NCBI GenBank assembly: GCA_024278415.1 | Contig: JAJRTI010000116.1 | Location: forward strand, 1 to 27,227 | Source of the DNA: Planctomycetota bacterium | Lineage (GTDB): Bacteria; Planctomycetota; Brocadiia; JAJRTI01 | DNA length: 27,227 bases | Direction: 5' to 3' | Shown: in pieces, positions 15,498 to 27,210 of the stretch | Position numbering within the stretch: position 1 is the stretch's first letter | Layout: each line of letters opens with the position of its first letter | Notes under the pieces: generated by a model | The model's input: only the letters and a program-made list of their open reading frames with translations | Told to the model about the DNA's origin: nothing | Databases searched by the model: none | Position numbers and translations under genes: made by a program

Positions 15498-16496
15498 CTA
15501 CATGGGCTCGTAGTGGCCCGCGATACGGGACATGGACTTGATCTCGCTGCGCCGCACGAAGGTCTCAGGGTAGCGCGGGTTGAGGGGACGAAGCCGCACG
15601 GCTTCGTCCTCGAAGAACACTTGCCTGAACGTGCGCCCCTCCTCGGTCTCCACCAGCGCGAAATCCCCTGCTCGTGGCTTGCGGTTATGCACGAACACGA
15701 CGACCGCTCCCGGCGCAAACGAAGGCTTGCGCACGCTCGTCATGCTGTCGTCGGTGAGTTGGTATGCGCAGAAGGGGGCGTCCTTGGCGAAGAAGATCTG
15801 CAAGAACCTGCTCATCCTGCGCTCCACGTTCGCGCGGCCGCCCTCGCCCCCAAGGGGTTCGGTGTGGAGGATGCCTGCGTCCGCGTCGATGAGGGCGACG
15901 CCCTTACCCTCTTGGCCGCCGCTGGAACCCGCTGGGGGGGGCTGTCGGGACAGGGCGTCGCTCAGGAGGCGGTCCACGGCTTCGAGTGCTTCGGGCCGAT
16001 CCGGCTCTGCGCCCTCCTGTTTCCCCGCGGGCACGGGCTCCATGTTGACGCTACGCGCCACCATGTCCCGGAACTCGGCCGCCAGGTCTTCAGGCGGGGC
16101 AAGCGTGGCCATCAGTTCGTTCAGCATCTGCTGCTGTTTGGGCAAGACCGAGTGTTCGAGCGAACGGAGCGTGGCGATGCCCTGCGGAGACATGCCGCTG
16201 AAAGCGGCGTCGATTCGGTAGCGGTCATCGCCTTCGAGCGTTTGCACGCCTTTGACGGAAGCCCTTGCCTTGATGGGGATGGCGTGGTCGGGGAGGGAGA
16301 TAACGAGGTCGAGCTTGTCGTTGATCTTCAGGGGAACCCTGGCCAGGAACAGGAGCCCGCCGAGACTAAGGTTGATAATAGGGTCCGGCTGCGCCGATGA
16401 AGTGTCGAGGATCGACATGAGGCCGTGCTGCCGGCACTCGACAGTTGCGCCGGCGACGAGGAACCGTCGGGATGCTCGTCTGTCTTTGGCCTCCAC
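15498..16496 (-). CDS. PilZ domain protein with S24/LexA-like C-terminal domain (paralogue A)
   Basis: This 332-aa protein begins with a PilZ domain (about 1-115). RRASRR at 6-11 and NLSLGG at 42-47 match the RxxxR and [DN]xSxxG c-di-GMP-binding motifs. A middle helical, low-complexity linker follows (about 120-220). The C-terminal 110 residues look like the peptidase S24/LexA-UmuD beta domain: TDDSM (Ser251), APGAVVVFVH, RAGDFALVETEEG, FRQVFF and RLRPLNPRYPE. The dyad Lys of that family appears to be Arg291, 40 residues after the Ser, so self-cleavage is doubtful. The start is GTG 16496, needed to keep the RRxxRR motif, with AAGAG upstream. It follows its paralogue by 48 nt and they probably share a transcript. 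No DNA-binding or membrane domain is seen. Confidence 0.78.
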   Translation of the reverse strand: MEAKDRRASRRFLVAGATVECRQHGLMSILDTSSAQPDPIINLSLGGLLFLARVPLKINDKLDLVISLPDHAIPIKARASVKGVQTLEGDDRYRIDAAFSGMSPQGIATLRSLEHSVLPKQQQMLNELMATLAPPEDLAAEFRDMVARSVNMEPVPAGKQEGAEPDRPEALEAVDRLLSDALSRQPPPAGSSGGQEGKGVALIDADAGILHTEPLGGEGGRANVERRMSRFLQIFFAKDAPFCAYQLTDDSMTSVRKPSFAPGAVVVFVHNRKPRAGDFALVETEEGRTFRQVFFEDEAVRLRPLNPRYPETFVRRSEIKSMSRIAGHYEPM

Positions 16497-16544
16497 GGCA
16501 CGCTCTTTTCTGAAGCTTGGGATGACGGACGCGGGGGCCCGCGA

Positions 16545-17540
16545 TCAGTAATGCTCGACCTTGCCCGACATGCGCCAGATGGCCGCCACCTCCTGGAGCC
16601 GCAGGAGGCACTCGCCGAAGTCTTCGTTGGGCGGACGCACGCGCACCTCGCCCTCGTTGTCGAAAAAGACTTGGCCAAACCACGCCTGGTTGCCGGCGAC
16701 GACGAACGCGTGGTCGTAGTCCTTGGCCGGCTCGCTCGAAAAGAGCAGCACGTCGCGCTTGGCAAAGCGCGGGGGGCCCGGGCTCAACGCCGCGGTGCGG
16801 TTGATCTGGAGGGCGAAGGTCGAGGTCGCATTGGTGTTGGGCATAAACACATATGAGATGGGCTCGCCAATCGGCACGCCGAGTGAGTCGAACGCGGCCG
16901 GCACCGACTCGCCCATCTCGTGCACCGGCACCAGTGTGCGCAGCATCTCCGAGCGCTCGTCGTCGTCCTGGTCCCGCGTCAGCATGTCGAAGTCCCCGCC
17001 CTTGGCCAGCACGTCGAGCACGTCCTTCGCGGCCCCTAGATCGAACTTGAAGTCCTGGAAGAGTTTCAGAACTTCGGCGAACTCGGGCGGGACGTCGTCT
17101 CGACTGAGGCTGGGGGAGGCGCTGCCGTCGGCTGCCGCGATCTCCTTGTCCGGGGTCTCTGCGCGTTCGTCTGTGGCGCCGAGGAACCCAAACTGCATTT
17201 CGAGTTGGACCAGGCGCTTGGCTGTGCTCGCCCCGTACTTGTCAAAGACCGCGCCGACGAGGAAGCCTTCGGCCTCGTCCATGGGCCGACACCAGCGGCA
17301 GCGGGAGACGAGCTTGAGGTAGTTGCTCTTCTTGGGCAGGTTGAGCGTGAGGACCATGCGCTCGTCGGGCGCCAACTCGATGGGCGACACGAACACCACG
17401 CCCCCGCGGCCGAGGTTCTGAATCGGGCACGCGTAACGCCTGGGCGGACCGCCAGAGGACTTGCGGAACTGCACGGTCGCCTCGGGCACGTCGAAGCGCT
17501 TGTGCTGCCGGCGCTCGGTATCGTTGTCGGTCTCAGTCAT
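16545..17540 (-). CDS. PilZ domain protein with S24/LexA-like C-terminal domain (paralogue B)
   Basis: The 331-aa product has the same architecture and length as the next gene. The PilZ motif RRQHKR lies at 10-15 and NLGRGG at 42-47, where the motif Ser is Gly44, so ligand binding may be weaker. A Cys pair (CRWC) lies near residue 80. The C-terminal domain aligns by eye with paralogue A: FGQVFFDNEGEVRVRPPNE, then ECLLRLQEVAAIWRMSGKVE. At the S24 nucleophile site it reads PNTNATS, and Gly stands where the Lys would be, so the dyad is absent. ATG 17540 has TTGGGG upstream; longer in-frame codons lack support. It is first in the minus-strand pair and divergent from the aldolase operon. Confidence 0.75.
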   Translation of the reverse strand: MTETDNDTERRQHKRFDVPEATVQFRKSSGGPPRRYACPIQNLGRGGVVFVSPIELAPDERMVLTLNLPKKSNYLKLVSRCRWCRPMDEAEGFLVGAVFDKYGASTAKRLVQLEMQFGFLGATDERAETPDKEIAAADGSASPSLSRDDVPPEFAEVLKLFQDFKFDLGAAKDVLDVLAKGGDFDMLTRDQDDDERSEMLRTLVPVHEMGESVPAAFDSLGVPIGEPISYVFMPNTNATSTFALQINRTAALSPGPPRFAKRDVLLFSSEPAKDYDHAFVVAGNQAWFGQVFFDNEGEVRVRPPNEDFGECLLRLQEVAAIWRMSGKVEHY

Positions 17541-17550
17541 GGACCCCAAG

Positions 17551-17579
17551 TTGGCTTGCCAAGGGATGTCTGCTATACT
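17551..17579 (+). promoter_or_regulatory. promoter for the aldolase operon
   Basis: TTGGCT (17551-17556) and TATACT (17574-17579) are spaced by 17 bp, about 70 bp before ATG 17648. The -10 is identical to those of both rRNA promoters in this window. Confidence 0.5.
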
Positions 17580-17647
17580 CCACGGCAATTCTGGATTGTA
17601 GCACAAGGTGTGCACCTTTGGAAGACGTCGTTTCAGCGGAGCGGCTC

Positions 17648-18427
17648 ATGGCCAAACCAGACTCGATCAAGGCTCGGCTAGCGGCCGGCGAGGTCGTGCT
17701 GGGCACCGTCGTCACCACGCCGTCACCGGCGCTCGTGGAGACGCTGGTCGTTGCCGGGGTCGACTGGCTCTGGCTCGACATGGAGCACAGCCCCTTGGGC
17801 CTCGAAACGCTCCAAACGCTGCTGGCGGTGACGAGCGGCTCCGGCGTGGCGAACCTTGTGCGCGCACCTTGGAACGACGCGGTCCACATCAAGCGCATCC
17901 TCGACGCGGGCGCGGACGGCGTGATCGTGCCGCTGGTGCGAAGCGCGGCCGACGCCGAGGCCGCGGTGGAAGCGTGTCTCTATCCCCCGGCCGGCATCCG
18001 CGGCGTGGGACTGTCGCGCGCGCAGGGCTATGGCGCGACGCTGGACGAGTACCTCGACTGCGCCAACGACGACGTGGCCGTAGTGGTCCAAATCGAGCAC
18101 AAGGAGGCGGTCGACAACATCGCCGCCATCGCCGCGACGCCAGGGCTGGCCGCGGCGCTAATTGGGCCGTATGATCTCTCGGGCTCGATGGGGCTGCTGG
18201 GGCAAGTCGACCATCCGGACGTGCAGGGAGCTATTGCCAAGACCGTGGCCGCGTGCCGGTCAGCCGGCTTGCCCCTGGGCATGTTCTGCGGCGATGCCGC
18301 GCAGGCCGCGGCCCGCGCGGCGGAGGGCGTGCAACTGATCGCGATCAACGTCGATATCAATATGTTCCGGCAGGCGTACACGCACGCGCTCGCGGACGCA
18401 CGCGAACGCATCGCCGCTGGCCAGTGA
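17648..18427 (+). CDS. HpcH/HpaI family aldolase
   Basis: This 259-aa protein matches the class II pyruvate aldolase family (4-hydroxy-2-oxo-heptanedioate aldolase/2-keto-3-deoxy acid aldolase) in length and residues. His47 in DMEHSPLG is the base, Arg72 in VRAPWND binds pyruvate, and Glu150 in VQIEHKEA and Asp176 in IGPYDLSGS bind the divalent metal. These positions are within one or two of those in HpaI. It would cleave a 4-hydroxy-2-oxo acid into pyruvate and an aldehyde in the cytoplasm; the real substrate is unknown. ATG 17648 has GGAG upstream; a TTG at 17618 is an alternative. It is separated by 17 nt from the next gene. Confidence 0.88.
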   Translation: MAKPDSIKARLAAGEVVLGTVVTTPSPALVETLVVAGVDWLWLDMEHSPLGLETLQTLLAVTSGSGVANLVRAPWNDAVHIKRILDAGADGVIVPLVRSAADAEAAVEACLYPPAGIRGVGLSRAQGYGATLDEYLDCANDDVAVVVQIEHKEAVDNIAAIAATPGLAAALIGPYDLSGSMGLLGQVDHPDVQGAIAKTVAACRSAGLPLGMFCGDAAQAAARAAEGVQLIAINVDINMFRQAYTHALADARERIAAGQ

Positions 18428-18444
18428 CTGTTGGGAGCGCTCGC

Positions 18445-19554
18445 GTGGAGTCCCATCCCCAACTCGACCGCGGCCGATTGCTCATGGGCTCGCTCGCAGA
18501 GCGCCGAAGCATGATTCGCATTGAGGCCGCGGCCATGGATCCGGCCGCGCCGCCTTCGGCGGACGAGCGGAGCTTCGAGCATGTACGCGCCATTGCCGCT
18601 CGCATCCGGCAGGCCCGTGAGGCCGGTCGCCCGGTCGTGCTCACCTATGGCGCGCACGCGATCAAGAACGGCCTCGCGCCGGTCATGATTGAGCTTGCCG
18701 AGGCCGGCTGGGTCACCCACTTCGCCACCAACGGCGCGGGCGTGATCCACGACTGGGAGTTCGCCTACCAGGGCGAGAGCAGCGAGGACGTACGCGAGAA
18801 CGTGGCCCGCGGTGCGTTCGGCATTTGGGACGAGACGGGCCGATACATCAACCTCGCGCTGCTCGTGGGCGCGTGGCGGGGCATGGGCTACGGCCAGAGC
18901 GTGGGCGCGCTCATCGAGGAGGAGCAACTTGTCGTTCCCACACAAGACGAGGTCAAGTCTCGCCTCGCAAGCGCGCTCACGCATGACAGGCCGAGCGAGC
19001 GCGTGGGCGCGGCCGCGGACCTGTGGAGACAGATCCAAGCCCACGGGCTCCAGCCTGGGAAGATGCCAGTCCCACACCCATGGAAACGTTTCTCCGTAAC
19101 GGCTGCCGCCTACCGCTTGCGTATGCCGCTGACCGTGCATCCGGGCATCGGTTACGACATTATCTACACGCACCCGCTCAACGATGGCGGGGCGCTGGGG
19201 CGCACCGCAATAGCGGACTTCCTCTCGTTCGCGCACACCATCCGCCAACTCAGCGGCGGCGTCTATCTCTCAGTGGGCAGCGCAATCATGTCGCCCATGA
19301 TCTTCGAGAAGGCGATGTCTATGGCCCAGAACCTTGCGAGGCAGGCTGGTGCCTCGATAAACGGCCATCTCATCGTTGTCAACGACATTCAGGCGGGCGA
19401 GTGGGACTGGAGCCTGGGCGAGCCGCCAAAGGACAACCCTGCGTACTATCTCCGCTTTTGCAAGTCTTTCAACCGCATGGGTGGCGAGATGCGCTACGTG
19501 TGTGCGGACAACAGGGTGTTCCTGGGGCATCTGCTCGCGGAGTTAGCAGCATAG
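18445..19554 (+). CDS. conserved protein of unknown function, possibly deoxyhypusine synthase-like fold
   Basis: I do not recognise this 369-aa protein with certainty. It has alternating strands and helices of a Rossmann type: VVLTYGAHAIKNGLAPVM, FATNGAGVIHDWEF, then SSEDVRENVARGAFGIWDET, and later VHPGIGYDIIYTHP and GGVYLSVGSAIMSP. The pattern of a Gly-Leu helix followed by a TNGA-xxxHD strand-loop recalls deoxyhypusine synthase-like NAD-binding folds, but that is inference. The family-like conservation pattern suggests an enzyme on a sugar- or acid-type substrate related to the adjacent aldolase. GTG 18445 is chosen because GGGAG lies 7 nt before it. GTG 18424 (overlapping the aldolase TGA) and ATG 18484 are alternatives. 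No membrane segments or signal peptide. Confidence 0.7.
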   Translation: MESHPQLDRGRLLMGSLAERRSMIRIEAAAMDPAAPPSADERSFEHVRAIAARIRQAREAGRPVVLTYGAHAIKNGLAPVMIELAEAGWVTHFATNGAGVIHDWEFAYQGESSEDVRENVARGAFGIWDETGRYINLALLVGAWRGMGYGQSVGALIEEEQLVVPTQDEVKSRLASALTHDRPSERVGAAADLWRQIQAHGLQPGKMPVPHPWKRFSVTAAAYRLRMPLTVHPGIGYDIIYTHPLNDGGALGRTAIADFLSFAHTIRQLSGGVYLSVGSAIMSPMIFEKAMSMAQNLARQAGASINGHLIVVNDIQAGEWDWSLGEPPKDNPAYYLRFCKSFNRMGGEMRYVCADNRVFLGHLLAELAA

Positions 19555-19556
19555 GG

Positions 19557-19586
19557 GCCGGGAGCCGAAGCTGTGAGGCTCCCGGC
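19557..19586 (+). terminator. hairpin after the aldolase operon
   Basis: GCCGGGAGCC (19557-19566) and GGCTCCCGGC (19577-19586) form a 10-bp perfect stem with a 10-nt loop immediately after the stop codon. No T-run follows, so it may act as a rho-dependent or weak terminator, separating this operon from the rRNA promoters. Confidence 0.45.
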
Positions 19587-19671
19587 GAAGGTGCGCCAAT
19601 CGGCGATTGGCTGGCGAATTCGCAGGCGGGGACTGGGAATAAGAAATACGGCAAGAACGCGCAAAAACTCC

Positions 19672-19699
19672 TTGACTCTCAGATTTGTTGTGGTATACT
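19672..19699 (+). promoter_or_regulatory. rRNA operon promoter P1
   Basis: TTGACT (19672-19677), a 16-bp spacer and TATACT (19694-19699) with TGG directly before the -10. It is about 340 bp upstream of 16S. Confidence 0.7.
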
Positions 19700-19749
19700 G
19701 GTGGGTCTCACTTGAGGGTGTGAAACACAAGAAAACACGTCCGCTTGGC

Positions 19750-19777
19750 TTGACAACGACAAGTTTCGTGTTATACT
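19750..19777 (+). promoter_or_regulatory. rRNA operon promoter P2
   Basis: Perfect TTGACA (19750-19755), a 16-bp spacer and TATACT (19772-19777). It has the same spacing and -10 as P1, in the tandem arrangement common for rRNA operons. Confidence 0.75.
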
Positions 19778-19823
19778 TGTAAATCACCCCCCACAAGCGG
19801 GAAGTCGCCGAAATGGCGGCACT

Positions 19824-19835
19824 TGCTCTTTGACA
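19824..19835 (+). promoter_or_regulatory. boxA antitermination site in the rRNA leader
   Basis: TGCTCTTTGACA matches the NusB/NusE boxA consensus TGCTCTTTAACA with one difference. It lies between P2 and 16S. A hairpin AAAGCATCC/GGATGCTTT follows at 19868-19892. Confidence 0.7.
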
Positions 19836-19837
19836 AT

Positions 19838-19851
19838 AAGGATGGTCGAAC
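19838..19851 (+). promoter_or_regulatory. 16S precursor processing stem, 5' arm
   Basis: AAGGATGGTCGAAC is the exact reverse complement of 21705-21718, just beyond the 16S 3' end. The two arms would pair around the whole 16S, forming the usual RNase III substrate. Confidence 0.75.
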
Positions 19852-20037
19852 ATGTGCGAGGATGTGAAAAGCATCCATCCCCCGGATGCTTTGCGACTCC
19901 TTCCGGCCCGATTCGTCGGGTCGAAATACGAAGGGATCGCCCTTGCCGGCCTTTGTGCCGGTGGTCTCTTTCATAAGAGGCCATGAACTTGGTCAATGCG
20001 CGGCGCCCAGTGGGCGCTTAGCGTCTTACCATATATT

Positions 20038-21620
<1,583 letters not shown>

Positions 21621-21653
21621 CTAAGGACCGAGGGTCGCGCAAGCGGCCCAGGG

Positions 21654-21677
21654 CCCTATGATGGCGACATCATAGGG
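21654..21677 (+). other. hairpin in the 16S-tRNA-Ile spacer
   Basis: CCCTATGATG (21654-21663) and CATCATAGGG (21668-21677) form a 10-bp perfect stem capped by GCGA, a GNRA-type tetraloop. It lies between the 16S end and the processing-stem arm at 21705 and is probably a transcript structure. Confidence 0.6.
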
Positions 21678-21704
21678 GACCCCAATCAGCGCATGCCTAG
21701 TACG

Positions 21705-21718
21705 GTTCGACCATCCTT
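21705..21718 (+). promoter_or_regulatory. 16S precursor processing stem, 3' arm
   Basis: GTTCGACCATCCTT pairs perfectly with 19838-19851 upstream of 16S. Confidence 0.75.
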
Positions 21719-21811
21719 TCTTCTTCTCAATGCCACGCTTGGCATACCCTGCCACAGCGCGGCTTGAGTTTCCGGCGACCTCAGCTTCGGCCGCTGCAGG
21801 CCGACAATCGT

Positions 21812-21885
21812 GGGCCTATAGCTCAGTTGGCTAGAGCGTTCGGCTGATAACCGAAAGGTCAGAGGTTCGAATCCTCTTAGGCCCA
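21812..21885 (+). tRNA. tRNA-Ile (GAU)
   Basis: A complete cloverleaf: acceptor GGGCCTA/TAGGCCC, D arm GCTC/GAGC, anticodon arm TTCGG/CCGAA with loop CTGATAA (anticodon GAT at 21846-21848), and T arm AGAGG-TTCGAAT-CCTCT. Discriminator A; CCA is not encoded, so it must be added by the CCA enzyme. It stands in the 16S-23S spacer as is common. Confidence 0.96.
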
Positions 21886-22013
21886 TCTGGACCGCTGAAT
21901 GGGCCTGCCGAAAAATACCGGCGGGTTCGCGCAACTTGGCCAAGCTACCATACGGTGGTATGAGCCGGGTACCTAAGCCAGAACGAGGCTGGGTGCCGGT
22001 TCTCGGCCCTGCC

Positions 22014-22086
22014 GGGGCTATAGCTCAATTGGGAGAGCGCCGCTTTTGCAAGGCGGAGGTTACCGGTTCGATTCCGGTTAGCTCCA
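22014..22086 (+). tRNA. tRNA-Ala (UGC)
   Basis: A complete cloverleaf: acceptor GGGGCTA/TAGCTCC with one G-U pair, D arm GCTC/GAGC, anticodon arm CCGCT/GGCGG with loop TTTGCAA (anticodon TGC at 22047-22049), and T arm ACCGG-TTCGATT-CCGGT. CCA is not encoded. A CGGCTC/GAGCCG hairpin follows at 22091-22107. Confidence 0.96.
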
Positions 22087-22110
22087 TACGCGGCTCGCAA
22101 TGAGCCGTTG

Positions 22111-22122
22111 TGCTCTTTGATA
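22111..22122 (+). promoter_or_regulatory. boxA in the 16S-23S spacer
   Basis: TGCTCTTTGATA differs from the leader boxA at one base. A second boxA before 23S is typical of antiterminated rRNA operons. Confidence 0.65.
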
Positions 22123-22262
22123 ACAGAATAGTTTGCTAGGTGATCGTGGTTCCACTGCAACAGTGAAGCCTGTGTGGCAGGCCTTGTGCCTGCTACACGC
22201 CCATACTGCGTCCGGCGCGGCGACACAGATCCAAGGTGATCCAATAGGAGACTTGAGGATTT

Positions 22263-25258
<2,996 letters not shown>

Positions 25259-25351
25259 TTCCTCAATTCTCTTGGCCAAACCGGCCAGTTGGAAAGGCTT
25301 GGCTGCTGTAGAAGAACCTGACACCTAGCGCTATTCAATATCAAGCACAAC

Positions 25352-25389
25352 CCGAGTCGTCGCCTAATCGCGACGGCTCGGATCTTTTT
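25352..25389 (+). terminator. terminator-like hairpin between 23S and 5S
   Basis: CCGAGTCGTCGC (25352-25363) and GCGACGGCTCGG (25370-25381) form a 12-bp stem with one G-U pair and a 6-nt loop, followed by ATCTTTTT directly before the 5S start. It may be a processing site or a partial terminator that lowers read-through into 5S. Confidence 0.5.
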
Positions 25390-25502
25390 GTCCGGTGACC
25401 ATAGCACAAAGGCCACACCCGTTCCCATTCCGAACACGGTAGTTAAGCTTTGTGCGCCGATGGTAGTTGCCTGCGGGCTGCGAGAGTAGGTCATTGCCGG
25501 GC
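25390..25502 (+). rRNA. 5S ribosomal RNA
   Basis: About 113 nt. The ends GTCCGGTGA and TTGCCGGGC pair as helix I with G-U pairs. The conserved core CCCGTTCCCATTCCGAACACGG and the GCCGATGGTAGT segment and GAGAGTAGG loop E region are present. It is last in the operon, directly before a strong terminator. Confidence 0.93.
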
Positions 25503-25512
25503 TTATAATAAG

Positions 25513-25553
25513 AAACCCTGTCCGACGTAAGGTCGGGCAGGGTTTTCTTTTTT
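25513..25553 (+). terminator. rho-independent terminator of the rRNA operon
   Basis: AAACCCTGTCCGAC (25513-25526), loop GTAAG and GTCGGGCAGGGTTT (25532-25545) form a 14-bp stem with one G-U pair, followed by TCTTTTTT. It is about 110 bp before the end of the convergent minus-strand gene. Confidence 0.92.
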
Positions 25554-25665
25554 GGGCAGGTGTAGCCGTACGATGCACGGTGACAGGCGTGCGTGTGAGA
25601 CCGGGATCAGACTTGGCCCCTGTCGTCGCCTACTTGCCCGTGCAGAATGTTCGGGCGATTCGCTG

Positions 25666-27210
25666 TCAAGGTCGCTGCGCTGGTGGCGCGGTGGCAGCTT
25701 CGCCAGGTTTGGGCAGAAACATGGCGAGCCGGCATCCCCAGCGATGGCGGCTCTGGTTTGCGGAGAATGATGGCCGCGACGCGGAGCGACATCGCCATGC
25801 CGGGTTGTCGTAGCTTCCTCCACGGAAGATGCGGCTACGGCCCCGTGGTGGAACAACGGGATCAGTCTGTGTTTGTTTGCTGTACGGTGCTGGGGAATCA
25901 TGGCACCACTCCCACACGTTCCCGTGCATATCGTACAGCCCCCATGCGTTGGGCTGTTTTTGCCCGACAGCCTGCGCGGTCTTCTTCCCCACTTGCCACG
26001 CGTTCTTGTCGTACCATGCGTAGTCGGCCAATTGGCTTTCGTCATCCCCCATGCAGTAGGCACTGCTGGTGCCTGCGCGACACGCATACTCCCACTCCGC
26101 ATCGGTCGGCAGGCGGAACTGCGTCCCGCCGGCATCGCGGCTCATCGTGGCCGCGAATGCTGCGCAATCGCGCCAGGTGATGAACACTGCCGGGTGCCGG
26201 GGCTGCTCCCGCACGTGAGGCTTGCCTGACCATGGCGAGGTCTGCATTACCTTTGTCCACTGGCCCTGCGTGGTCTCGTATTTCGCGAGGTAGAAGGGCT
26301 TGGTGAGGCGTACGCGGTGTCGAGGGAACTCAGGCTCGAAGTACTTGCGCTTGTCGTTGTATTTCCGTGCAAGCTTGTCGGGCGTCCCCACACTACCCAT
26401 CATGAACTCCCCAGCGGGGATGAGCACCAACTCCACCCGCGGCTCCTTGAGCCACAGCTCATAGGGCAGGCCTGTTGCGGGGTCTGCGCTCTGACCTCCG
26501 CGCGTGACGACAGGATTGCCGTACTGATCCTTCCCGCCGTCGGGCAACATGAACCGGGCATTCGGTCCCTCGACGAGGCAGACGGGCAAACGTTTTCCGG
26601 GAGCGCTCTGCGTCGCTGTACGCGCCCTCGTCTTCTGTCTGCGGGTGCCTGGCTTGGCTCGCACGATCTTTGTCATGTTTGGCCGCGGGATGACCGAGTG
26701 TTTCCACCACTCCCGCTTGTCCTTGGGCAACCCCCTGACGTGGCGCGTGGGCATCACAGCCAGCGGTGTGTTGCGGAACCTGGCTTCCACCTCCACGCGC
26801 AAGGCCACCGGCTCTCCCATGCTTTCGTACTTGCTCTTGTCCACGAAGTGTTCCCTATACGTCATGATCTCCCACTTGGAGCGTTCGTCGTTGGTCAGTG
26901 AATGAACCTGGATTTCTCCGGTTTCCGTGAGGACGCGGAAGAACTCATCGCCTTTCAGCAGCAGGAATAGCGTGTACTTGCGCCTGAGGGCCTCGCGGCT
27001 GAAGCCGCGGGTGCCTGCTGTGGCTTTGATCATGAAGTAGAACTTGCACTCGACTCCCTTCCTCGTCTTCTTCATGTTGCGGGGCATCGCGAGCGTGAAA
27101 CGCGCATTGCCGCCGGCGGCCAACTCGCTATCGCTCTTCTGGCTTGCCCATGCCGGCGCCACAGGGAAGAGAATGAGCATTACACAGAGAGAAGCTCTTG
27201 CTCGTGTCAT
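25666..27210 (-). CDS. exported SUMF1/formylglycine-generating-enzyme-like protein
   Basis: The 514-aa product has a signal peptide (about 1-24, cleavage after AWAS). Residues 25-250 form a basic domain I do not recognise. A SUMF1/FGE-type domain follows from about 258 to 505: VELVLIPAGEFMMGS, KYETTQGQW, FRLPTDAEWEYACRAGT, HGNVWEW and FRGGSY. Real formylglycine-generating enzymes carry two Cys in the segment after GGSY. Here that segment reads GGSYDNPAWRC, with Asn at the first site and Cys at the second, so sulfatase-activating activity is doubtful. It is better seen as a SUMF1-domain protein such as those acting as binding or signalling-associated domains. ATG 27210 fits the signal peptide, with GAAGG just upstream. 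It may continue an operon beyond the window edge. Confidence 0.85.
   Translation of the reverse strand: MTRARASLCVMLILFPVAPAWASQKSDSELAAGGNARFTLAMPRNMKKTRKGVECKFYFMIKATAGTRGFSREALRRKYTLFLLLKGDEFFRVLTETGEIQVHSLTNDERSKWEIMTYREHFVDKSKYESMGEPVALRVEVEARFRNTPLAVMPTRHVRGLPKDKREWWKHSVIPRPNMTKIVRAKPGTRRQKTRARTATQSAPGKRLPVCLVEGPNARFMLPDGGKDQYGNPVVTRGGQSADPATGLPYELWLKEPRVELVLIPAGEFMMGSVGTPDKLARKYNDKRKYFEPEFPRHRVRLTKPFYLAKYETTQGQWTKVMQTSPWSGKPHVREQPRHPAVFITWRDCAAFAATMSRDAGGTQFRLPTDAEWEYACRAGTSSAYCMGDDESQLADYAWYDKNAWQVGKKTAQAVGQKQPNAWGLYDMHGNVWEWCHDSPAPYSKQTQTDPVVPPRGRSRIFRGGSYDNPAWRCRSASRPSFSANQSRHRWGCRLAMFLPKPGEAATAPPAQRP

Noticed and set aside
15498..16496. Paralogue A considered as a functional LexA/UmuD-type self-cleaving protein
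   Set aside because: No DNA-binding helix-turn-helix is seen and the dyad Lys appears to be Arg, so a LexA or UmuD annotation is not supported.
18028..19248. 406-codon minus-strand stretch opposite the aldolase operon
   Set aside because: Antisense to two genes with clear coding features; no motifs.
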